Assembly (NCBI GenBank): GCA_004380135.1 | Contig: QXCR01000339.1 | Location: forward strand, 1 to 14,578 | DNA: 14,578 nt | Direction: 5' to 3' | Source: Stemphylium vesicarium | Lineage: Eukaryota; Ascomycota; Dothideomycetes; Pleosporales; Pleosporaceae | Shown here: positions 8,733-14,578 of the stretch, in pieces | Layout: each line of letters starts with the position of its first letter | Numbering within the stretch: position 1 is the first letter of the stretch | Translations under genes and position numbers: made by a program | The notes under the pieces: model-generated | Seen by the model: only the letters and a program-made list of their open reading frames with translations | What the model was told of the DNA's origin: nothing | Database searches by the model: none

Positions 8733-10286
8733 GAGATTAGTAATCTTATAGGCTATAGAGTATTTAAGTTTAAACTATATAATTAGGAAGTATATAGTAA
8801 GATCTATATATTTAAATTACGGCTTATATAAGAGGTTAAAGGGAAGATAACTAAGCCCTATAAGAAATCCTGTCTAGTTATCTAAGACTACTAGGACTAT
8901 AGTAAGAAAGCTATTTTAATATAGTCTCTAACTATTTAACGCTATAGCTAGCGTATAATTATAGCCCTAGCGCCCGCACTTCTATAATATAGAATAACTA
9001 TTAAGCTGCGCGATATTACGTAGATATATCCTTAAGCGCAGACGAATCTCTAAAGGATAATTCTCGCATATCTCCCCTTAGAGCTAGTTTTAAAATACCT
9101 AGAAGGCATACTACTTTATATAATTAAACCGCTATATAGGATTATAGAAGTAGGGGTTTATTAGTAGATAATATATTATAGATATTACTATATAGAATTA
9201 GACATGTCTATATTAACGTACGACCCTTATTTATTAGTTATAAATAGGAACGCAGACGCTTTTAGACTTATTAGTATGCAGACTAATAATACTCTTATAC
9301 TTAGGGTAGCCACATTCTCGTTACTTAAAGAGAAAAAGCTTTAGAAAGTATAGTTTAGATTAAAGCTAAAGACTATCTTAACGCTAGACGTGTAACTAGA
9401 CTTTAATAGTTATACGCTTATAATAGATAAAGGCTATAAGCTTATAATAAAAAATAGCAAAGCGATCTTAAAACTAAAGTAGAAGGGATAAGGAGGAAAG
9501 ATTAAGCTTGTGGATATTAAGGCGCACGATCGCGCGTAATAGTATATAGAATAGCGCGCTCGCGGGGCGTACATCGCATCAACATGCCAACTAGAGGCTT
9601 CTTTCGATTTGTCCGTAGCCGCGCAAGCGTAGCAGCCTTTGGATGAGGACATTAAGGCACTTAACAAACGCCTTAAGTGGTAGATAGAGAATCTTAACCG
9701 CAGTCTATGCTACGTACTTATTAATCTTATTAACGCTAAACTAATAGTCTTTATAGATAGATTATTTATAAATAATAAGAACCTTAGTTCATAGCTAGGC
9801 TTTATATTAATACTTATTAATAAGTCTATAAACGTTAATAATACGTTCTTAATCTATAGTAACGTAATATACTATAGCTTAATAAAGTGTAAGCGCGTTA
9901 TACGGAGCGTGCTCGCCTCTAAGATCTATAATATAGTTAATAGTTTTAATATTAGTATTATTATTATAACTACTTTAAGAATAATTATAGAACGCCTTAG
10001 TATAGCTTCTATTCCTTTAGTTATTTATACTAATTTATACTCTTTATACGAGTGCCTTATAAAGCTTAGAATAATAAAGAAAAAGCGCCTTATAATTAAT
10101 ATTATAGCTTTATAATAATTATATAAGTACCGCGAGATTATAGAGATCTACTAGATTAATAGTAAAGATAATTCTATAGACGCCTTTATAAAGGTAATAC
10201 TAAACTATGCTCTTAAATAATTTATTAATAGTAATAAGTTAATAGTTTAAGTTAAGAGCTAAGTATAAAGGCCTATAACGTTATAA
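8733..10286 (+). pseudogene. pol: Copia reverse transcriptase and RNase H, RIP-degraded
   Basis: RT motif A keeps its Asp at 9012 (KLRDIT). Motif C reads QTNNTLIL at 9279-9302; copia RTs have two Asp here, and GATGAT to AATAAT is exactly two TG to TA changes. Between them KPLYR and TYDPYLLV (9217-9240) are legible. A nearly clean pocket at 9500-9665 encodes the end of RT (GAYIAST, EASFDLSVAAQA, DEDIKALNKRLKW). RNase H runs from about 9740: VFIDRLFINNK, then ASKIYNIVNSFN at 9912, TLRIIIERLSI and YTNLYSLYECLIKL, where several acidic positions are Lys or Asn. The open stretch at 9909-10115 is part of this frame and not a separate gene. The polyprotein ends in the cluster of stops at 10251-10286. 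It is not functional. Confidence 0.85.
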
Positions 10287-10383
10287 CGCTAAATTAGCGC
10301 TTATATAGCGTATAGGCTACCTACCTAGAATATTATCGCGCAGGAACTATAGTAGACTATAAGTGGTCTCCTTTACTACTATT

Positions 10384-10395
10384 AAAAAGAAAAGA
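10384..10395 (+). other. Polypurine tract of copia element
   Basis: AAAAAGAAAAGA lies about 8 bases before the proposed 3' LTR start and about 100 bases after the last Pol codons. This is the usual place of the plus-strand DNA primer. The short gap to the LTR start is slightly unusual, so the match is likely but not certain. Confidence 0.55.
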
Positions 10396-10421
10396 CTTCT
10401 AGTGTAGGAATTGTCACAGCT

Positions 10422-10505
10422 AGAGCTGTGTACCGTGGCTAGGACGGACAGAGCTGTGTACCGTCGCTGGTACGGACAGAGCTGTGTACCGTGGTTGGTA
10501 CGAAC
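10422..10505 (+). repeat. Three 28-bp tandem repeats in copia LTR
   Basis: Units are 10422-10449, 10450-10477 and 10478-10505, each starting AGAGCTGTGTACCGT with only a few differences. Units 2 and 3 carry GTACC...GGTAC, a short inverted repeat inside the unit. Just upstream CACAGCT AG AGCTGTG (10415-10430) forms a palindrome that shares the AGCTGTG core. Place in the U3 part upstream of the TATA-like box suggests repeated activator-binding sites, an inference. Confidence 0.85.
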
Positions 10506-10539
10506 CAGGCCGAGCAACGTTCGTGGGGATCTGACAACC

Positions 10540-10546
10540 TATATAG
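10540..10546 (+). promoter_or_regulatory. TATA-like box in copia LTR
   Basis: TATATAG, 35 bases downstream of the tandem repeats and in LTR sequence that is otherwise not TA-rich, so it stands out. It is suitably placed to drive transcription from the right part of the LTR. Confidence 0.45.
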
Positions 10547-10818
10547 CAGAGACAGCTTTGAAGAGAGAACACGACAATCGAACCTATTACCAAGACAGCA
10601 TGCATTTATAGTTATTTCCTTTCATCACTAGTGAGCCTTCCAACAACTACTAAATATTATAAAACTTGAAGATTAATTATTTTAAGTAAAGATTTTTATA
10701 GTAATAGATCTATAAGATAGATACTATCTTATTAAAATAAAGAAAAGTAAAGAATAGAAGATAGTATTTTAAATAAGATATAAATAATATAAATATACTA
10801 TTATATCTTTTAGACTTA

Positions 10819-10823
10819 TAAAC
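10819..10823. repeat. Target site duplication, left copy (TAAAC)
   Basis: TAAAC, identical to 10943-10947 on the other side of the 119-bp insertion. One copy is needed to restore the RT reading frame of the host element. Confidence 0.85.
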
Positions 10824-10942
10824 TGTCAGGCCGGGTTAGGCCAGATGACGATATATACTATCCTGCACCATGATCAGTAGTTCACTGATCATACGTACCT
10901 TTTTGGTTGCATGGCGTAGTGGTGCAGGGCTGCGTCCTGACA
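10824..10942. mobile_element. 119-bp insertion with 7-bp inverted ends (solo LTR, TRIM or MITE)
   Basis: It starts TGTCAGG and ends CCTGACA and is flanked by TAAAC on both sides (10819-10823 and 10943-10947). Removing it and one TAAAC joins FRLI to NALVIF, the RT motif of the host element. Inside are nested inverted repeats: CCTGCACC (10862-10869) with GGTGCAGG (10921-10928), and ATGATCAGT (10870-10878) with ACTGATCAT (10884-10892). CA and TG are frequent, so it escaped the RIP that hit its host. TG...CA ends and a 5-bp duplication fit a very short solo LTR; the small size and internal pairing fit a MITE-like element. It has no coding capacity. Orientation is unknown. Confidence 0.85.
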
Positions 10943-10947
10943 TAAAC
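10943..10947. repeat. Target site duplication, right copy (TAAAC)
   Basis: TAAAC, identical to 10819-10823. The insertion plus duplication adds 124 bp and shifts the host frame by one, which explains why RT codons change phase here. Confidence 0.85.
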
Positions 10948-13210
10948 GCCCTAGTAATATTTTAGAAACTTATTAATAATATATTAAGAGCTTATCTAGA
11001 TATCTTTATTATCGCATATTTAGATAATATCTTTATTTACTCTAAGAATAAAGAAGAGCATATTAAATATATCTATATAATACTAAGGTGCCTAGACTAG
11101 TTTAACCTATAACTTAAGCTAGAGAAATGCGAATTCTATAAGAAAGAGGTCGCTTTCTTAGGATACATTATAGAAGCTAATAGAGTACGCATAAGTAAAA
11201 AAAAGATTAAAGTAGTTAAAGAATAGCTATTACTAAAGATAGTTAAGAAAATATAATTCTTCCTAAAATTCTTAAATTTTAATTAATAGTTTATTAAAGA
11301 TTACTCTAAGATCGCTATCTTATTAATAAAACTTATAAGAAAAGATATACTATTTATATAGAGTAAAGAAGTAAAAGACGCCTTCTAGACGCTTAAGAAT
11401 ATAAGTATAATACTACTATACTTCTATATATTCTAATTAGAGTAACCTCTACGCTTTAAGACTAACTTATTAGATCTCGCACTAGAAGGATATACTAGCT
11501 AATTATATAAAGGCTAATAGTATCTTATAGCCTATTATTTACGTAAACTTTTAAGACTAGAAGAAAACTTTAATATTTATAATAAGAAGCTATTAGCTAT
11601 TATTGCCTATCTAAAGTATTAGAGAGTATACGCTAAGAGTTACTTAGAATTTATAATATTCTTAAATTATAAGAACTTAGTTACGTTTATAACTACTAAG
11701 GTACTTAATAAATAATAAGTTTAATAATTATAGAAATTAAGATAATATAAATTTAAGATTATATTTATACTAAGAAAAGATAATAGTAGAGTTAACGCTT
11801 TTAGCTATAGATATAATATTATAGAAATAAAGATAATTAATAAATCTATAATACTTATACGCTATAAAGATAAATTATTAGAACTAGTAAAAATGCTAAA
11901 TCTAGTTATATAAGTTACTAATAAGATACTAGAAGAATTATAAAAAGTAATTATTAAGTAATACTATAATAACCCTATATATAGTTACCCTAGTATTATT
12001 TAAATAATAGAACTTATTAAGTAAAATTACGAGTTTCTATATATAAAAGATAAAGTTACTTTCTTTATTACTAAATGCGTAGACTATTAGAAGAATAAAT
12101 ATAGTACCTACGTACTCTATAGAGAAATGTAAATAATAGAGCTATCTAATATACTATAGTTAGATATCTTTATAGACTTTATTATAGGCCTACTAGTCTT
12201 AAGAGACCTAATTACTAAAGTATTATATAATATAATTCTTATAGTAGTAGATCGTTTTACGAAGTAAGCTAAGTATATCGCCTTTTATAAAAAGTTTATA
12301 GTAGTATAACTTATATACGTTATTAATAATTATGTTATAAGATATTATAGTATACTAAAGTTAATTATTAGTAATAGAAATAAGCTCTTTACTTTAAACT
12401 TTTAGATAGTATTACTTACTATAATTAGTACTAGAAGGAAGCTATTAATAGCTTATTATCTATAAATAGATAGATAAATAAAATAAATAAATTATATAAT
12501 AAAAGCCTATCTACGGATCTATATTAACTACTAGTAAAATAACTAGGTTTTACTATTACTTATAGTATAGATAGCCTATAATAATAAGCTTTTAGAGTTT
12601 ATAGCATAGACTCCATTCTACGTAAACTATAGGAGACACCTAAATCTCTTTATACGTACACTACTAAGCCTAAAAATAGAAGTAGCTATCGCCATAGCTA
12701 ATAAGCTAAAGTTAGTATACGAGTTACTATAACGTAAACTTAAAAAGGTATAATACTAAAGTATTTTATATATTAATAAGAAATAAAAAACGGCACCTTA
12801 GCTAAAGAGGGAGAATAAAGTCTATCTACTTATAAAGAACCTTCGCACTATATAATCTAGTAAAGGACTTAATAATATTAAAGTTAGACTATTTTTAATT
12901 CTTAACTAGAAGGGACTAGTTAATTATATACTTAATTTTCTACTTAACGCGAAAATATACCTAAGATTCTATATTAATAAATTAGAATTAGTAGACCTTA
13001 AAATACTACTTTAGAAAACCTTCTACTATAAAATAAAAGAAGAAAATAAATTTAAAGTTAAGAGAATCCTTATATACTAAACGTAGAATAATAGTAAAGA
13101 ATACTTAGTTAAATAGTTAGGCTACTCTAAAAGTAATAATACCTAGGAACTAGATATAAATCTTATAAACTACTACTAGCTACTTACGTAGTATTATATA
13201 AAGCACTTAA

Positions 13211-13720
13211 CTACTTATTAAAAGTAGAATCTCTATCTAAGAAGATTAGCGTAAAGGTACTCTAATCTAATATAGAAATACTAGGCATTATACTATCTTT
13301 AAGAAGACGCATCTCTTAGTTAATATTATCTACTACCTCTAGCGCTTTAATCTCTTCTACGAATATTCCTAACTTATCTACCTACTACTATTTACGACGC
13401 TTTAGCACTTTCCTTTATTTATAAAGATAATTCTTCTTTATACGTGCCGCTAATAGAGTATCTAACGCTACCGCCTCCGCTATATCAGCCTTAGACTCCT
13501 ATTATTCTAAGCGAGCTAGCTCCTAGTCTAACTAAGAAAAGTCTAGTAAGGGAACCTCCACTAGCACGCACGACTTTACACTATTATAATAATAATTCCT
13601 ATATTTCTTCTTTAACGATAATATGTGACACTCTAGATTCTTTTTTACGCAATATTAATAAGCGACTATAGCTACCTAACTAATACTATTTATACGATTA
13701 CCTAGAGTATAATAATAAAT
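13211..13720 (-). pseudogene. Antisense degenerate frame: Cys clusters then coiled coil, function unknown
   Basis: One minus-strand frame reads through about 170 codons to TAG at 13213-13211, with stops of the RIP kind (TAG and TAA at likely Gln or Trp codons) but no indel. The start is not identifiable. Near 13651-13628 it reads YCVKKNLECH and near 13600-13568 KKKYRNYYYNSVKSC; if Tyr residues are former Cys this gives two C-X2-C...C groups, a zinc-cluster look. After it comes a Glu/Leu/Lys/Arg-rich helix (ELARLE, ALDTLLAARIKKN, RKVLKRRK, FVEEIKALEVVDNI) that should form a coiled coil, then a short Ser/Asp/Phe-rich tail. It meets the chromovirus pol tail to tail at about 13211-13254. It resembles small fungal zinc-cluster plus coiled-coil proteins of unknown role, by general look only. 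It may be an accessory gene of the chromovirus or a captured host fragment. Confidence 0.5.
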
Positions 13721-13960
13721 AGTACTATAGGAAACTATAAAGTTAGTTTATAAGAATATAAAATAGAGAAGGGAGAGATAGTATTATAAACCTAAGAAGA
13801 TAGGGCATAGTAACTTATATATAGAAGTAATAAAGAAGTTACTTTATATAGGTTAAGTAGATAGCTAACTTTTAAGAATTAATAAGTAGCGTTACCCTAT
13901 AGCTTATATAATCTTATAGTCTTAATAAAAAGCTATTATAGGATAAGTTACGTATATTCT

Positions 13961-14000
13961 ATAATATCCTATAATATCCTATAATATCCTATAATATTCT
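13961..14000 (+). repeat. Four tandem copies of a 10-bp unit
   Basis: ATAATATCCT three times at 13961-13990, then ATAATATTCT at 13991-14000. The last copy differs by one C to T. A fifth, diverged copy may precede it at 13951-13960. Confidence 0.85.
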
Positions 14001-14295
14001 ATAAGATATTAAGTTATATTCCCTAAGTATATAGCTACTAGATAGTATACTTATATAGTTACTATATTTAATTTTAAAATTTAAGAATTAGTACTTAGTT
14101 CTTAAATCTTTAAATTATTTATTAATCTTTATATTATACTTAACTTATCTCGTCTATTTCGCGCATAGCTTATTCCTAAGAACTAACCCTAGGACCCTCT
14201 AAGGATGGACCTTCACAAAACGCTCTCTTAGAGATAATTCTAATAATCTAAACTTACTTCGCGACTAATTACTTGTAGGAGAGGTATAGCGGAGG

Positions 14296-14328
14296 ATTAC
14301 TAATACTATTAGTAATAGTATTAGTAAT
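14296..14328. repeat. 33-base near-perfect palindrome
   Basis: ATTACTAATACTATTA (14296-14311), one G, then the exact reverse complement TAATAGTATTAGTAAT (14313-14328). It is part of the TA-rich 3' region of the chromovirus, about 45 bases upstream of the polypurine tract. RIP converts both strands toward TA and can raise symmetry, but a 16-bp exact arm is long for chance. Confidence 0.8.
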
Positions 14329-14372
14329 AGCGGAAGATAGGAACTAGAGTTGAAAGTATATCTATTAGATAT

Positions 14373-14383
14373 AAAGGGGGGAG
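14373..14383 (+). other. Polypurine tract of chromovirus
   Basis: AAAGGGGGGAG, the only long G run in the window, lies 3' of pol on the coding strand. Such G-rich tracts prime plus-strand DNA synthesis just before the 3' LTR. If it is the tract, the LTR starts within a few bases; TTAGACACCGAGG follows and may be a mutated TG start. Confidence 0.65.
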
Positions 14384-14578
14384 TTAGACACCGAGGTATT
14401 GTCGCTGTCTACTCGTTATTATATACAAATGCTAGGTTATCTAGAATATTCTATCTTACTAATAGATAACCTAGATATACGTAATTTCTACGTCATAGAT
14501 TACGTATACAAGAACGTAATAGCTACAGTAGTGCTATTCTAGCTAAAAGAGTACTAGTGCTTACTTAAGCTTACTAAG
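14384..14578 (+). repeat. Probable start of chromovirus 3' LTR, cut by window edge
   Basis: Sequence after the polypurine tract, with no coding content. It carries two inverted repeats: CTAGGTTATCTA (14432-14443) with TAGATAACCTAG (14463-14474), 12 bp exact, and TATACGTAAT (14476-14485) with ATTACGTATA (14499-14508), 10 bp exact. No end or target duplication can be seen, so the LTR call depends on the tract alone. Confidence 0.4.

Larger units (their letters stand above)
4776..10645 (+). mobile_element. Ty1/copia LTR retrotransposon, RIP-degraded, 5' LTR missing
   Basis: Domain order on the plus strand is Gag with zinc knuckle, protease, integrase, RT, RNase H, then a polypurine tract and a 3' LTR. 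Integrase before RT defines Ty1/copia. All coding domains lie in one reading frame (codon first base divisible by 3) across about 5.3 kb, although stops are everywhere. The 5' LTR is absent: the gypsy LTR ends at 4775 and copia sequence starts at once, so the gypsy element most likely inserted into the copia leader or 5' LTR and the remainder lies to the left of the window. The right border at 10645 is followed directly by chromovirus RT sequence, so the copia element itself sits inside another retroelement. ACTAC (10646-10650) should be one copy of its target duplication. Confidence 0.9.
10403..10645 (+). repeat. Copia 3' LTR (243 bp), hardly mutated
   Basis: It begins TGTAGGAA and ends TTCCAACA, an 8-base terminal inverted repeat with one mismatch. 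A later start at TGTCACAG (10412) is possible but has no matching end. It follows a polypurine tract and the end of Pol, and borders chromovirus RT at 10646. Flanks 10398-10402 (TCTAG) and 10646-10650 (ACTAC) do not match, as expected for the 3' LTR of a full element and not for a solo LTR. It contains three 28-bp tandem repeats (10422-10505) and a TATA-like box at 10540. CA and TG are common, in sharp contrast to the element body. The two overlapping open frames here (10411-10611 plus, 10605-10420 minus) look non-coding. Confidence 0.75.
10652..13254 (+). pseudogene. pol: Chromovirus Pol: RT, RNase H, integrase, chromodomain; interrupted
   Basis: Two segments, 10652-10823 and 10943-13254, are separated by the 119-bp insertion plus its target duplication. 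RT motif A keeps Asp at 10707 (FIVIDL). The RT motif around FRLINA is split at 10823 and resumes as NALVIF. The YLDD box reads YLDN at 11017-11028. GAT to AAT after a T is a RIP change. RNase H is legible as YLRKLLRLEENFNIY and NKKLLAIIAYLKY near 11535-11620. In integrase the CX2C pair near 12075 reads CVDY, the first Asp is at 12175 (DFIIGL), the second is Asn at 12373 (ISNRNKLF) and the Glu position is Lys at 12481. The chromodomain is at 13093-13185 (SKEYLVK, stop, LGYSKSNNT). The second segment stays in one frame from 10942 to its end. Stops throughout make it dead. Confidence 0.88.
13721..14372 (+). other. Chromovirus 3' untranslated region, no gene seen
   Basis: TA-rich sequence with no frame I can support on either strand. 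It holds a decamer repeat (13961-14000), a near-perfect palindrome (14296-14328) and a less mutated patch at about 14150-14290 with retained CA and TG. It may be 3' untranslated region of the chromovirus. Confidence 0.5.
10646..14578 (+). mobile_element. Ty3/gypsy chromovirus, 3' part, RIP-degraded
   Basis: From the left border inside RT the plus strand encodes RT, RNase H, integrase and a C-terminal chromodomain, in the order of Ty3/gypsy chromoviruses. It is the most heavily mutated element: whole lines hold no CA or TG. Gag, protease and the start of RT are missing because the copia element interrupts it; they should lie beyond the nested insertions to the left of the window. After pol there is about 1.1 kb of 3' region with an antisense reading frame, then a G-rich polypurine tract and probably the start of the 3' LTR. 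It is therefore likely the oldest layer of the nest. Confidence 0.9.

Noticed and set aside
9434..9667. Minus-strand 77-codon open frame
   Set aside because: Antisense to the clean end of copia RT, which has a clear protein in the plus frame.
10422..10505. CRISPR array
   Set aside because: Units are directly adjacent without spacers, and the context is a eukaryotic LTR.
10411..10611. Overlapping open frames on both strands in the copia LTR
   Set aside because: They exist because the tandem repeat has period 28 and little TA. The products are repeats of the LTR units with no protein-like pattern.
10403..10645. Solo LTR inserted on its own
   Set aside because: The 5-base flanks TCTAG and ACTAC differ, and a polypurine tract with copia Pol lies directly upstream.
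10912..10922. tRNA gene or SINE from the A-box match TGGCGTAGTGG
   Set aside because: No B-box, no acceptor or cloverleaf pairing, and the TG...CA ends with a 5-base duplication fit another kind of element better.
4947..13254. Alternative genetic code reading TAG and TAA as amino acids
   Set aside because: Stops stand at both Trp and Gln positions, and His, Cys and Asp positions also change, all by CA or TG to TA. That is mutation and not recoding.
1..14578. Host genes, rRNA or tRNA
   Set aside because: All legible protein-like sequence belongs to the retroelements or to the antisense frame. No intron signals, rRNA-like stretches or cloverleaf folds were found by eye.

Overview
The window is transposon-only DNA from a filamentous ascomycete (Pezizomycotina). 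It holds no host gene that I can support. The organism call rests on two things. The retroelement families are fungal in type: Ty3/gypsy with a chromodomain, and a Ty1/copia with a CX2CX4CX4H Gag knuckle. The mutation pattern is that of repeat-induced point mutation (RIP): over long stretches CA and TG are nearly absent, TA is in great excess, CG is kept, and Trp, Gln, His, Cys and Asp codons have become stop, Tyr and Asn codons. Species cannot be told from this.

Layout. (1) 1-4775, minus strand: a Ty3/gypsy element cut by the left window edge. Read in its own direction it has an LTR (4775-4487), a leader, gag (3901-2681), a -1 frameshift signal (2699-2660), then pol in one frame (protease, RT, RNase H, start of integrase) to base 1. 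It is only partly mutated. (2) 4776-10645, plus strand: a Ty1/copia element with gag-pol in one frame from about 4947 to about 10286 but full of stops. It ends in a polypurine tract and a 243-bp 3' LTR (10403-10645) that carries three 28-bp repeats. Its 5' LTR is not in the window. (3) 10646-14578, plus strand: the 3' part of a Ty3/gypsy chromovirus. It starts inside RT and runs through RNase H, integrase and chromodomain. A degenerate antisense reading frame (13720-13211), AT-rich repeats, a G-rich polypurine tract (14373-14383) and what is probably the start of the 3' LTR follow. Its RT is also split by a 119-bp unmutated insertion (10824-10942) with a perfect 5-bp target duplication.

The simplest history is nested. 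The chromovirus is oldest. The copia element inserted into its RT, and the gypsy element inserted into the copia 5' end. The 119-bp element entered the chromovirus separately, probably after RIP. Mutation load broadly follows this order but is patchy, with nearly clean islands inside heavily mutated sequence.

Nothing here looks able to make a working polyprotein. Items most worth a second look are the well-formed -1 frameshift signal, the 119-bp element in the RT motif, the antisense Cys-cluster/coiled-coil frame in the chromovirus 3' region, and the 28-bp repeats in the copia LTR.
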